Assembly: GCA_029449245.1 (NCBI GenBank)
Contig: JANATF010000004.1
Location: forward strand, 1,674,001 to 1,738,000
Source: Mortierella alpina
Taxonomy: Eukaryota > Mortierellomycota > Mortierellomycetes > Mortierellales > Mortierellaceae
Direction of reading: 5' to 3'
Length of the DNA stretch: 64,000 nt
The notes beneath the pieces are model-generated. The model was given only the letters and a program-made list of their open reading frames with translations, searched no databases and was not told the origin of the DNA. Shown here in pieces: positions 40,679-53,393 of this stretch. Both the position numbers and the translations under genes were made by a program. Each line of letters begins with the position of its first letter. Position 1 is the first letter of the stretch.

Positions 40679-42406
40679 CCAGCATCCGAGCTCGAGACAG
40701 AAGTCAGGACGCAAAAAGCCGCAGTACTTCGTGATCAACTGCAAAATTGCAGCTAAGCGGTCCATGCCAGACAAGCAAGATGGGAGACCCGATGATACAC
40801 GGAAGCTCAGGCCATGGCAGAAACAAGGATGTACATGTGCATACATCGGTCGCAGCTATAAATCATTTTGCCGACAAGTCTTGTTTAGATGGTCTATACC
40901 CCTCCTGCCAGCTTTTGATCAGGTCCAAAACATTAAACTTTTCACTCAAGGATCATACTTCAAAACAAAACGACGGGAGACCGAATCAAAAATGGCGGGA
41001 ACGGTGATTAGAATGTCAAGTGTAAGGGCAGTAAGCTGACCCAATGCTGGGATCAAGACGTGGCAATGAGATCAGTCCAAGTTGCCAGCAAGAAACACGC
41101 AAAGGCGATGCAGCGGCTGTGAGCCCTCAGTCAGCCGTAACCGCCTCACTGCTAGAACATTCAGGGGTCAGAAAAGGCGCCTTGTATGGTGTATGGTAGG
41201 AGGGATGTAAGGTCAAAAATAAAGGGGCTTCTGGTCACCAGGTCAGCTAGGTTTGTTTTACGTTTCTCTCTCTCAGCGATGATGACATACGGCCATGCTA
41301 TAGCTTGCCTCCTTGAATGCTCGCTGGAGACAGACAGGACTTTGCCATCGCTGTGGATACTCGAATGGTCTGGCATGTCGATCTTTGGTGTGGCGGAGGC
41401 AGGACTCGGATCGTCTTTCAAAATGTATCTGAGCGTGCAGTCTTGGAACATTGTCTGGCACCTTTCGGTCCAGCCTGGACAACTTTGATGTCATGGATCA
41501 GACATTCGAGCGGAGCAGGTGGACAATCCCATGAGGATAGCGCATGGAGGCTAGAAGGACAGCACGACAATCATTCGTTTCTGCACACTGCCCACTCCTT
41601 TGGTGCACTCGATATTATGACGAGGCCATGATTCTCTCTCCTCTCTTCCACACCGTAAAGGTGACCGTCTTGCTAAGCAAGCACGCTGCCCACAGGGCAC
41701 AGGGGAAGCATAGTGCGACAGACCCTTTTTCAGTCGCTATATTGTTTCCTATTGTATTTGGTTGGCACTGAAGCCCCTATTTCTGCGACCGTAGTCGACG
41801 CTATGTATGTATGGATAGTACAATGGATAAACAATGGGGTGATCATGGCCAGGAACAGTTTTGCGCATACCCTATGGGTCTGATGTCCCTTTCGCCCATT
41901 TCTATCCACTGAGATCTCATCGAGTCATTCGCCTGAGACGCTCGTTTGTGTGGATTCTATTCGAGTAGAGAAAGGGGCAAAAAAAAAAAAAAAAAGCAAG
42001 GAACAGGTGCAATGCAACCAGCAAGCGCGGTAACATGTCAACAAAAGAAACACGCAGCGCAACGGGGGGTTGTTGTGGCATCCTTCATCGCCCACCACGC
42101 ACCACTTTCCTCGTTTCTTTCTTCTGCTCCTTTTTTCTTCTTTTACTTTTTACGTCCCGGACTTCCCTCTCTACTCCTCAGTTACATTATCTCACGCCAC
42201 GCTCCTCTCCATCGAGCAACAGCCATACCTTCTTGAACAAACACCTTCTCCTGTCACACTCCAAACAATCATCCTCGACACATTCTTGGCTATTTTCGCT
42301 CGTTTGCAACACCGTTAGACTGTTGTTCCTCTCCTCAACCTGAGCCTTTACTGCACAGTCGCGTCCCCTTCCACAACAAACACATTTCTTGCTACCTCCG
42401 CGAGAT
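40679..42406. other. Long upstream region of the CRIB-NDR kinase
   Basis: No gene is supported. An A17 tract lies at 41979-41995 and the last 300 bp are pyrimidine-rich, typical of a fungal promoter and leader. A 1.7-kb upstream region is long for this genome and may carry regulatory sites. Confidence 0.4.
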
Positions 42407-45142
42407 ATGGCCATGGCAGCAGGATACCCACAATCCACCGCTCCGAGGAGCACGTCTCCACGACAACAACAGCAGCCCTCGCAGATCACATTCGGCACCT
42501 TTGCGCACCATATGATGTCACTCCTTGACAATGGCAAGTTCATTTGAGGAATGCAATTCATGACAAACGTGGAAGCGCGTCTGAGTTTCAGTGTTACCCT
42601 GGACGTGGTGAGCATAGGGGGCTCACATCACTTTGAACACCACACCTGTTGTGGGCGTTCGTGACAAAGTGGAAAAAAACCTCCCACTTATGCTAACAAA
42701 CATTTCCTTACCCACTGGTAACAGGCAAGACCTTTTCCTTCACGACCACAGCAAAGAAGCGCATCTCCAAGAACATGATCTCGGAACCCAAAAACTTTGA
42801 GCATCTGATCCATACCGAGACTGAGGAGGAAGCTGAGCTCATCTTCAAGGAGTGGATCCGGAATCCAAGCGCTGGGAAACTGCCAGGTGAGATAAAGGGA
42901 CCACACTCCATGATTCCTGACTTGATGGAACTGGGATTGATGACTATGAACAGATATCTAACGGACCGCCTCCCTTGTTATTCGCTTGCTCTCTTCGATT
43001 GGAGTTCCCTCAAAAGTGTCGCAACTGAAGTTTGATCTTGTACGAAAGGAGGAGTCGGCGACATTTGCCACCCCACCGGAGACACTCAAGGGTCCTTCTT
43101 TCCACACCAAGCTGTCCAACAACCCACACCAGCGAGATGCCTCCTATGCCACATTCATCATTGCAGAAGGCGACGATCCCGAGGATGGTAGCGGTACCAG
43201 CACAGGATTGGGAGGAATGGCTGGTGATTCCTACTATGATGAGATTGAAAAGTCCACTGTCCCCTCTCTGTCAACAGTTGAACAATCCTCTTCGACAAAG
43301 ATCTTTTTCGAGAGTTATTACCACCGGCTGCTGACGAATCCCTCGGGTCGATCACGTCGTCGTCTCCAACTGGAACGACAGCTGGAGACTCTAGGGATCT
43401 CGGAGGCAGACAAAACTGAGATGCGTCAAGAGTGGATGGCGAACGAAACTGAATACATGCGTTTGATGCGTGAGAAGATCTCGGTCAATTCTTTCCTGAT
43501 TCTCAAGACCATCGGCCATGGCGCTTTTGGTGTCGTCAAGTTGGTCCAGGAGAAGGATACGGGTCTCTACTTTGCCATGAAGGTGATGCGTAAGGCCGAT
43601 ATGCTCAAGAAGGGCCAGGAGGGCCACGTCCGAGCCGAGCGTGATCTTATGACTGCAGCATCCGAATCCGCGGTTTGGATTGTCAAGCTGATCTATTCTT
43701 TCCAGGACGCCGACCATCTGTATCTGGTGATGGAGTACATGTCGGGAGGTGACTTGCTGAACCTGTTAATCGAAAAGGACATTTTCGAGGAGGACTTTGC
43801 AAAGTTCTACGTGGCCGAGATGGTTCTTTGCATCGAGGAGGCACACAAATTGGGATACATTCATCGTGACATTAAGGTAATTTAGTAACATTAAGGATAC
43901 TGGTGTGTTCTCTGCTGACCCAAGTAAGACCTTCACTAATCCTCATCGCACCCTATCAATGCTATACAGCCCGACAACTTTTTGTTCAACAAAGAAGGCC
44001 ATATCAAGCTGTCCGACTTTGGTCTTGCGACTGACTTCCACTGGGCCCACGACACTGCCTACTACGAATCGCAGCGCCGAGCCCTTTTGCGAAAGACTGG
44101 CATCGATATCGAGAATACAGACACGCTCAAGCCCCGCAGGAAGCCTGGAAATCCCAAAGCAGCCCTTGCTTGGAATCTTGATGACGAGGATTACTCGCAG
44201 TCAATAGGCCGGCCGCCACCAAACCAGAGCATCCTTACCTGGCGCGATCGCAACAGAAAGAAAATGGCATTCTCAGTCGTCGGTACTAATAACTACATGG
44301 CGCCTGAGGTCCTCCGAGGCACAGGCTACGATCGCGGATGCGACTGGTGGAGTCTCGGGGTAGGTTACAAATGCCCTGTATATCTTTTCTTTAAGATCGA
44401 ATTTTGATTAGAGACTTGTACAATAACACCGCCTCTACGCTTTTGCTTTTCAATTCCATTTTTCTAGGTCATCATGTTCGAGATGCTGTACGGATATCCT
44501 CCCTTCATCTCCAAGTCCAGGCACACAACCCGCCTCAAGATCATCAACTGGCGACAAACGCTCCGTTTCCCTGCCAAGCCCAAGGTCTCGCGCGAGGTGC
44601 AGGACCTGATTGAAAAGTTGATTTGCGAGAAGGAATTCCGTCTCGGTCGATCACCACCCATCAACCACAACTCGACCAAGCGATGGTCGACAGTGTCGCC
44701 TCACCTGATGCAGCAACAACAGCAGCAACTGAACCAGTCTCTCAACAGCCAGGGCTTGGGCGATGCCTCAGAGATCAAGAGTCACCCCTGGTTCAATGGC
44801 ATTGATTGGTCAAGGCTGCGATCTCAGGCCCCGCCCTTCCAGCCCGCGCTGAAGGATCCTGCAGACACGAGGTACTTTGACGAGATGGTCGATGACAACC
44901 CAATGGCGGCTCCTGAGGGTGAGGAGCGCGTGATTCGGGACCCTCTGCTTGGAAATAAGAACGAGGGCCGCCGGTTACTGGATATGCGCAAGAAACTGGC
45001 GTTTGCGGGATACACGTTCCGTGGCTTCCATGCCCCCGGTGGCAAAAAGAAGGATGCGGACTTGCAGGGATTCAAGATGGATCCACGGGCTTGGGGCATG
45101 GGCGTAACAGACTCTGTGCGCTTGAGGAGCATGAGTCTGTAA
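42407..45142 (+). CDS. NDR/LATS-group kinase with N-terminal CRIB-like segment
   Basis: An AGC-group Ser/Thr kinase of the kind that binds Mob proteins and controls polarity or cytokinesis. Exons: 42407-42533, 42725-42886, 43005-43876, 43970-44359, 44468-45142; 741 residues, in frame. Residues 61-72 read ISEPKNFEHLIH, the I-S-x-P...F-x-H-x-x-H core of a Cdc42/Rac-binding CRIB motif. The Mob-binding N-lobe extension (YYHRLLTN, RRRLQLERQLETLG) precedes the kinase: IGHGAFGVV (264), HRDIKPDN (383), DFGLA (403), a long activation-segment insert, [35 protein letters not shown] and hydrophobic motif FAGYTFRGF (about 695). Intron 1 has a GC donor (GCAAGT). Intron 2 is supported by a branch CTAAC and pyrimidine-rich acceptor. 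The activation segment is closer to Sid2/Dbf2 than to Cbk1 by eye. If the 5' exons belong to another gene, the CRIB link would vanish. Confidence 0.85.
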
Positions 45143-45471
45143 TCCAGCGGCTGTGTGTAAATGGCATTTGTCGTATCCTAAAGCTGCGTGCTTCCTGTGC
45201 GAGTGATCGCTCTTGGATGCTGTATATATTCTGATGACAAAAGTTGCCCTGTGGCCGGGTGAATGCCTCTCGTTTCTTTCTTATTTCCCACTTCCTCTCT
45301 CTCCTCTAATAATATGGACTTCTCACTGTTCTCAGTAATAAAGCGAGTCAAGCACACAGACTCAAAGGGCAAAAATCTAAGTTTGGTGGCGAAATGGTGG
45401 CTTGCCTTGGTCAGTAAATAACAGCGAGTTGCACCTCCTCCTCAACACTCGACCCGGCAACCTCGGCATTC
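45143..45471. other. Intergenic, no gene seen
   Basis: Holds the 3' end of the kinase gene (TATATATT at about 45222) and the promoter of the RRM-like gene. Nothing else is visible. Confidence 0.45.
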
Positions 45472-46904
45472 ATGGCATTCATCAGTAAACAGACCATGGC
45501 TGCAGCTTCCAGGAAAGCGACCTGCTTGCTCCCCAACTCGTTTCATGGCACACCTCTGTGGCCACGGTCAGGCAACACCAATGCCTGCCTCCACCGGAAC
45601 CCCACGCATTCCTTGCAGCCCGCATGCTCTACTCGGTCTAGTCTTCGCTTTCACTCGATCGCCACACGGAGTCGGAGCCACGTCGAACAACGGTGCTCGC
45701 AGAAACAGAGGGCTGGACCACAATATACCACACAGTCTGTGACAAGTCCATTTATCCCTCTTGGCAACACACTACGGACACCCAGTCGGTGTCGAAACGT
45801 GGCGCTCGTAGGACTTCGGAGTATGAGTAGTAGTGCTGATGGAGGATCAGGGAACAGGAGCTCTAAACCACCAGGAACTTTTGTCACAGGAACACAGTGG
45901 GACATGGCGCCGAAGCCCACTGCTGCACCAACACCGGCATCTTCAACCACAGCGACGATTGCCCAGACCTTACGAAACTCTCCGCTCTCTAAGATATCCA
46001 ACGCATGGGATCCCTTGAAGGATACAGGTTCCAGCGACTCTGCTGCCCTCAGTGAGGGCAGCCATGCCAATATCGAAATGAATCTCAAAAAACTGAAAGC
46101 CATCTCGAAAGGTACGCTGGGCTCTTGGTACGACTGGATCTGCGGTAGAATGTGCTCCGCTTGCATGGCCACTAATGATTGCATACTTTTTTTTTTACGA
46201 TGATCCCTTTAGTTTCTAATAGGAAGCAAGCATATTCACCGTATCTACTCATATCCCAACTGCCCTCGACCATCATGCCAGACGACATTAAGCGCATGGC
46301 GATCACGGAAGGAAGCATCATGGATGTCATTTACCACCGCAACCAGTACATGGAGTTCCAGAACAAGATCACTGTCGTCTTTCGCTCGGCCACAGATGCC
46401 GTAGAGTTCATCACACAAAAGTATGGCAAGTACTTGGGCGGCCACAAGATCAACATGAATATGGTAGGTTATTTCTTTACAGATCTTTAGTGAGATCACA
46501 AATCTGCTTTTCCTCTTCAGAATGTTCAAACGACGCTGACCCAGCGAAACTTGATTATCTCCAATGCGTAGTTGGATCCATATCATCCCAAGGATAAGCG
46601 CATGATCCCCCCAATGCTTCCCTCCGAGCCGATGTCGGGCCAGATGGTTCTCATCTCTGGACTTCCAGCTGCGTCCCGACCCGACAATCTGCGGACAGAG
46701 TTTCGACGATTTCAACTGATGGACACAACAGAGGCGGCCATTGTCCCTGTGCAATCAAGGCGCATGGCATCGACCTGTCAATACTTGATTCGCCTGTCGA
46801 GTCGGTCAGAGGCGTACCGGTTCGTGAGAACTTATCATAATACCTATTTCAGGTACAGCGAGTTCCGGAGGCGGTGTCTGATCCGCGCAACTGTCATATT
46901 TTAG
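45472..46904 (+). CDS. Mitochondrial RRM-like RNA-binding protein with in-frame stop
   Basis: Exons 45472-46111, 46213-46463 and 46521-46904. The N-terminus is Arg/Ser-rich without acidic residues for 70 residues, consistent with a mitochondrial presequence. Two RRM-like units follow: YLLISQLPSTIMPDDIKRMA with ITVVFRSATDAVEFI, and MVLISGLPAASRPDNLRTEF with YLIRLSSRSEAYRFVR. In the third exon an amber codon (TAG, 46569-46571) interrupts an otherwise continuous frame between NLIISNA and DPYHPKDKR. Either the second unit is lost (protein of about 313 residues), or this is read-through, a recent nonsense mutation or a base-call error. No splice pair of normal size removes the stop. I cannot assign the RNA target. 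Confidence 0.6.
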
Positions 46905-47991
46905 AATTTTTAAATAGAGAGGATGCTTTTGAAAGTATAACACATGCATCAAAGGTTGATCGGAAGAACACATTGGTAATGAGGGTGCATCTACGGGTCT
47001 TTGGCATCTGTGCAGTACTCGTAGAGCGAGTGAACTAGGACTGCCCTGTGAACTCTCTAGGCTATCCATGATGCGCGATTTACCGTCATCCAGCACGAGA
47101 GCCTTGAATCAACACTCGTCAGGGGCGTTGGGCTATTTGCAAGCTAGTAGAGGAGAGGACCATAAGCGATAGTACCGACACTACGTCCACATAACGGATA
47201 CGCATACTGACAGGAGGGAGGAACAGAAAAAGAAAAAAGGCACTCAGGGGTTGATTTACGCAGGCGGTCGCTATGCCTCCATAGGCAACAGTTGGGACTC
47301 CAGCGCCATGACAGGAATGTATTTATATAAACTGGTTGCATGCAGTCGCCTAGGATAGTCCTGTGTGGGACAGACCATTCTACAAAAGTCAGGAGGGTTG
47401 CATGGAATAAAGGCCGAGCTTGAACAGATAATTTAAAAGAAAGGAGCACAGATGAAAGAAGGAGCGAAGAGATTCACAGAGAAAAAAAAAAGAAACGGAG
47501 GGATATGAGCCAGGAGAACTAGCGAGGGGAAGGGACGGGGGGATGGACGGTTAAAGGTCAGAGTTGGGACAGTTGGACCTCGCGAAAAGGGAAGACGGCT
47601 ACCAAGTGTGCGGAGGAGGAGGGAGGGGAGGTCAATTTTTTGCAGATACACAAAACGCGAACGCAAAGGCAAAAGGAAGGTGGCCCCGCAGCATACATGG
47701 ATGCATCTTTGGGCAGCAGCTAGCGCTCCTGAGCATTCTCGTAGTCCCAATCACCTACATTCTGCTCACAGGCACCCCGGCCGCCCGGCCCCGTTTCATA
47801 GCCTTCTTGCAACTGGGGCGAGTGTAGAGGAATGTTGCATTGTATAAATAATGTAACAAGAACCGTTCGTGTTTGTGCCTTTGTTTTTATCCACTTCCTT
47901 CTCTTGTTCCCTTTCGGCCACCCTTTTCTTTTCGCTGCCCACTTCCACCATCTAGAAGATTAGCCTAATACCCTCACACATCACATATATC
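46905..47991. other. Intergenic upstream of the wall protein
   Basis: The minus-strand frames here are unrecognised. 47440-47660 is purine-rich. The last 120 bp are pyrimidine-rich and form the leader of the next gene. Confidence 0.4.
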
Positions 47992-48645
47992 ATGAAGTTC
48001 ACAACCTCCCTCCTCGTCGCCGCCACGACACTGGCCGCATCTGTCAGCGCTGATATGATACAGGTATAAAAAGGATGATCTCTTCGTAGCGCTGTGCTGA
48101 TCCTCATAACATATGGTGTCTAATGCTTCGACATATCTTCAATCATTCCTTCTCTGTGTCCTGTACACGATCGTGCGATGCAGATTAATAACCCAACCGC
48201 AGGAACTGTTTGGACAGCAGGCGTAGCCAACTTTGTCGGCTGGACCGGCAACTGTGCCTCGATGGGCGAGGGTGCCAAGAATGTCACTGTGATCTTGAAC
48301 ACGGGTCCATCAGAGGCTGTCCGGTACGTGGCCACACTCGGAACACTCGACTGCTCCAGCTCAAGCACCCGCACCGATCTGACCGTGCCTCTGTCGGTTG
48401 CCTCGGGCACCTATTCGATTGTCGTTCGAACGGACCCTCAGTTGAGTTACACCAATATGTTCACGATCAATAACCCCCAGAGTCCCGCCCTACCCGAGAC
48501 CCCCACTGCCCCGGCACCGTCCGGTCCTGCCCCTACAGCAGATGCTCCTCCAGCAGGAAAGAGCAGTGGTACAAGTGTCCAGGTCAATGTGTTCTTGACA
48601 GCTTTGGGTGCTGCTGGGTTGGCTGTTACGCAGCTGTTGATGTAG
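47992..48645 (+). CDS. Kre9/Knh1-like (PF10342) secreted, probably GPI-anchored protein
   Basis: Exons 47992-48063 and 48184-48645; 177 residues. Exon 1 is almost exactly the signal peptide (MKFTTSLLVAATTLAASVSA). Exon 2 starts at INNPTAGTVWTAG, with VGWTG, VTVILNTG, VPLSVASGTYSIVV and MFTINN, the single beta-sandwich of the Ser-Thr-rich GPI-anchored membrane family that includes Kre9/Knh1. Then come a Pro/Ala/Thr-rich linker, KSSGTS and a hydrophobic end (VFLTALGAAGLAVTQLLM), the layout of a GPI attachment signal with the omega site near SSG. The likely place is the outer plasma membrane or cell wall, with a role in beta-1,6-glucan or wall assembly by family analogy. Confidence 0.85.
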
Positions 48646-50540
48646 AGATCATTTTCTAGTTTTTATATATATGGCTGCAAATGCTTTCCTTACTATTCTT
48701 CTCCCCGTCTTGTATAATTGCCGCGTAAATATCCTCTTTTGTTGCCCTCTCTCTTTCTCTTGAACTTTTTGTGGAGACCTTTCATAGAGTTAAAGAGAAG
48801 AAAGATTAAAGCACGAGAGGTCAAGAAACCAATATAGATAATAGAAAGCAATGGCCCACAGCGTTGAAAACGGTCTCTTTTGAATTGTTCGGCTGGGTAG
48901 TTGAGTGGATATATGTGATTCCCATGGCCGTAGAGGCTATTTTCAGCGCGAACGCTGTCTATTGTTCTATGATGAATAAAACAGGGTCTTGGACGGAAGT
49001 GTGCGGGGGGAACAGGAAGAAGGCAACCCGAGTTGTAAATCGGTATGTACCGTTTTCCACGCTACAAAATCCAAGAGTGCAGTCTTACAGTAGAGCTCTC
49101 AGGACTTCAAGGGCCAGCCTTTTTTTTGAACACGTCATAGGTACAAGGATGTCGTAGAGTTGCCTATAACCATGTTTGTGCTTTCCATAACCCGATTTCA
49201 TCCAAAGAGCTGTGCCGCGCAGCTATGGCACTGTTTCGTGTAACCATTTCAGTAGAGCTGTAGGAGTCTTATGCGGCAGTGTAGTGTGAGGGCTATGGAT
49301 CCCTGAGGGCAAAGAATCTTGTCAGTGTCTGGCTACTTGCACAGCCTCTCATATCGAGACCATTGCAGGATTCGCTCATGGAATGTCGCCACTATCATTT
49401 TCGACCTCAGGTTTGCTTGGCACAAGAAGAGCTTTTATGATCGACGCACTGAACTCTCGGTCTGCAGTATTGACGTTGTTGGCTATTTTTATTTTGTTGA
49501 TCTTCAAGCAACAGCCATGCAACTATTTCCATGGCCTATAAGCAGGCGCAGCTGCACGGTTACAGGGGTGCTGCGGTTGAATGATGACCCATCTAAATAT
49601 GGTCATCCTATAAAGAAATGCGGACACGAATGTATGTGAACATCTTTTTGATAACGAACGGCAGAAAGGTTTGCGATACGTATCCGATGGGTCCGATGGA
49701 TTCTTTGGATTCCATCGGGCTATCTTTTGAAATTGTAAGAAAAGACCCATAGGGACCGTAAAAAGAGTAACGGGTGAAAAGAGTGATCGGCCCTGTTGCA
49801 CATTATTCGCCAGCGAGCATGAACATTTTTGCGATTTGCTTGCAATTCGCCAAGACTGGGCGACAGCTGGCCCGAGGGATAAAGTTTAGGCGCGAACGCT
49901 GAGCCGGGCACCGTCTCTGCCAGAGTACACCTGAGGCTTACTGCCTACAACAGGTCATGGCTTGTCACTTAGACCAGGATAAATCATCCCAAGACTTTTT
50001 TTTATGTATTTCTGGCTTGTTGTCGTGGAGGTAAACGTGGGGAGTACTTCACATGAAAGTATAAAGCAAAAAACAGGCGAGCATCACAAACATGGGAACA
50101 AGGCCGATGTGAGTAAGGGTGCCATGAACCCGGCAACCTGAGACACGGCAAGAGTGAGGGCGAGGCCGTCATGATCTGACTTTCGAATGGATCGGCAGAT
50201 TGCCGCCCCCGGCCAGCTTCTCGCGTGGGGTGGGAGTGCTGGACTGGCCTCTCTCGTTCGCAAACTCGTTCGCACATGACGGCTGTCCTATATAAGGAGG
50301 CAGGCAACGATAGAGAGCACACAACACAACGAATCGTCCCACTCGCAACCTTCATTTTTCATATCATTCCACTTGCATTCCCACTCCCTCTGTCTGGCTG
50401 TGTTTGAACCTGAGAACAGTCCTTGGTCACTGCTTACATCTTCCATCCACCCCAGCTCCTTTCTCTCTTTCCTTTCCCCTGCACCCGCACCCTCATTTGC
50501 TCTCTCTCTCTATTCTTTGACATCGCACGGCCCATCCCTC
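48646..50540. other. Intergenic, one hairpin, no gene seen
   Basis: Apart from a hairpin at 49693-49718 (CCGATGGA ... TCCATCGG around TTCTTTGGAT) there is nothing I can support. 50340-50540 is the C/T-rich leader of the P450 reductase gene. Confidence 0.45.
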
Positions 50541-53393
50541 ATGTCAGACGCTGTGATCGACACCCTCGACATCGCCATCCTGGGCGCTGTCCTCGTGGGC
50601 TCTGGCATCTACTGGTTCAAGGACAAGCTGCTGTCCAGGAGCTCAAAACAGCCCTTCGTGCCCATGCAGAAGCCCAATGCTCCAGCTCTCAAGATCAACA
50701 AGACCGCAAAGAAGACCCGAGACTTTGTTCAAAAGATGAAGGACACTGTAAGTAAATCAACTCTCCTGATCAGCCCCAAGTTGTTTTTTTTTGGTTTGGT
50801 TTTCCATCGCCCAGTCTTGCTATACGTCGTGTGTTCCTTTTTGCGTGCCTTTATCTCGCCCCTACCAAACAGTTCATTAGCATGTGAAAGTGTTGCCCAG
50901 ATCCTTGTATGCGTTTGTCAGTGATGGATGGCGGTTTGCGTACGACGTTTATTGATCCCTGACAAGGCCACCCGATGCAGCCGATAAAGTCCCCGGCCGA
51001 CCCGAAGGATTTTTGGAAACTGTGAGGGTGGATGAGGCAAGGCGAGAGGAAGCTCTGGCCCCATGTGGAGTAGTTCGTGGACGCTCATATTGCACTTTGT
51101 GCGCTGTTCCTGACTGTCCCATCACCACTATTCCAATGGGCACACCGTCTCACACGGAACACGTAGCCCCGATCGGCTGGCTGCTAAGGTGTGCTCTCAC
51201 ACCTGGCCCTGGCCCTCGTCGTCGTCATCCTAAGCCATTCGATCTTTCCCTTCGGTTCACGGTGCTTTCTGTCCCTCATTCTCACTCTCTCTCGCCGTTT
51301 GTTATGGCCATGAGGACTAACCCCTGAGCTTTCTTGTTGTGCATGAAAAAAAATGTTATAATGATAGGACAAGACCGTGATTTTTTTCTACGGATCGCAA
51401 ACCGGAACCGCTGAGGACTATGCTGCTCGCCTGGCAAAGGAAGGAACTCAGCGCTACAACCTCAAGACTATGACTGCAGACCTGGAAGATTATGACATGA
51501 ACCTGTTGGACACGATGCCCGCGGATCATCTTGCTGTCTTTGTCCTTGCCACTTACGGTGAGGGTGAACCTACCGATAACGCTGTCGAATTCTGGGAACA
51601 CTTGGTGTCTGGCGAGGATGTGCCCGAGTTTTCGATCGGTACCTACGAGGACGAACAAAAGCCCCTCAAGAATCTGCACTTTGTTGTATTTGGACTTGGC
51701 AACAGAACGTATGAGCACTACAACTCTGTCTGCAGACGGGTCGACGACAAGCTTCAGGGCTTGGGTGCGACGCGTGTTGGTGAGCGCGGAGAGGGTGACG
51801 ATGACGGTTCGCTGGAGGAAGACTTTTTGAGCTGGAAGGACGACATGTGGAAGGCTGCCTGTGACTTCTTGGGTATCGACTTTTTGGCTGGTAACAACGG
51901 ACCCCGTCAGGCGACCTACAAGATTCAAGAACACACCGCCGAGGAGGTCCTGGAGCTCAAGAGAGTGTACTATGGTGAAGCTCAAGAGCCCAAGTTCATG
52001 CTCGGCTCGTAAGTGCAAGAATCTACCTGCGATTGATAAGCCGTATTACACCTGTTGTGCTGAAGCTAACTCTATCCCACTATGTTTGTCCTCTAGTCGC
52101 CCTACTTATGATTCCAAGAACCCCTACGCTGCACCCATTACTGTCTCTCGCGAATTGTTTGAGTCTGCCGCCGATCGCCACTGCTTGCACATGGAAATTG
52201 ACATCTCTGGATCAGGCATCAACTACCAGGCTGGTGACCACGTTGCCATTTGGCCCGTCAACGCCGAGCATGAGGTTGCCAAGTTGGCGCGCATGCTTAA
52301 TTTGACGGACAAGCTCGATACCGTTATCACCGTCTCCAACACCGACCCTGCTTCAACCAAGCTGCCCTTCCCTGTCCCCACAAGCTACCGTACGATTCTT
52401 CGCAACTACATTGACATCACCGCACCCCCCTCGCGTGCCTTTATCGGCCAGCTGACTCCCTTTGCGCCCAACGAGGAAGCAACCAAGACGCTTGCTCTCT
52501 GGGGTCAGGACAAGGAAGCCTTCCGTATTAATGTTGCTGATGCCCGCCGCAGCTTGGGATCTCTTTTGGAAAAGATTCTGGGTGCAGGCCAGACCATGGA
52601 CATTCCCTTTGATTTGTTGATTGAATCCGTGCCTCGTCTTCAAGCCCGCTACTACTCGATCTCGTCCTCGTCCAAGGCCCACCCTACCTCGATCCACTTG
52701 ACGGCGGTCGTTTTGAACTACAAGCCCACTGTTGCACCCGACGAGACTGTCTTTGGATTGGCTACCAACTTTTTGCACAGCTGTCACGGCCACCTCAACG
52801 GCGCTGGCATTATCGAGCCCAAGTATGAGATTGCGGGACCCAAGGGCGCCTACCTCACTGGCGACGCTGGTGTCAAGGTCCCCGTCCATGTCCGCCATTC
52901 CAACTTTAAGCTGCCCCGTAACTCTGCCCTGCCTATTGTCATGATTGGACCCGGCACTGGTGTAGCGCCCTTCCGCGGATTCGTCCAGGATCGTGCCCAG
53001 GATGTGAAGAACGGCAAAAAGGTCGGCGCCACGGTCTTGTTCTTTGGATGCCGTCGCGAGGATGAGGACTACTTGTACAAGAACGAGTGGCCCGAGCTGA
53101 TGAAGGACATTGAGGGTGCACAGATCATCACGGCGTTTTCGCGTATGCCGGACTTGCCCAAGACGTATGTCCAGCACCGTATGAGCGAAAACAAGGAACT
53201 GATCTGGGACCTGATTCACAAGCAAGGAGGCTACTTTTATGTCTGTGGAGATGCCAAGAACATGGCGCGTGAGGTCAACCACAAGCTGATCGAGATTGCC
53301 ATGACCTGCGGCGAGATGACGGAGGAGAAGGCCACTACGTATGTCAAGGAGCTCCGTGGTCGTGGTCGTTACGAGGAGGATGTCTGGTCATAG
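50541..53393 (+). CDS. NCP1: NADPH-cytochrome P450 reductase
   Basis: A diflavin enzyme of the ER membrane that passes electrons from NADPH through FAD and FMN to P450s and other oxygenases (sterol and fatty-acid metabolism). Exons 50541-50747, 51368-52008 and 52097-53393; 714 residues. Residues 9-27 form the N-terminal anchor (LDIAILGAVLVGSGIYWF). FMN domain: FYGSQTGTAEDYA, LATYGEGEPTDNA, FGLGNRTYEHYN. FAD domain: RYYSISSSSKAHP. NADPH domain: GPGTGVAPFRGFVQDR, FGCRREDEDYLY, YVCGDAKNMA and the terminal DVWS with the conserved Trp. The first intron is unusually long (620 nt) and separates the membrane anchor from the soluble enzyme. Everything needed for catalysis is present. Confidence 0.97.

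Noticed and set aside
46568-46594. A 25-nt mini-intron to bypass the stop in the RRM-like gene
   Set aside because: Far below the size of any intron in this window and without a branch site.
52353-53282. 309-codon minus-strand frame opposite the P450 reductase
   Set aside because: It is the mirror of a strongly codon-biased gene (frame opposite third codon positions) and has no motif of its own. The same holds for 51356-52018.
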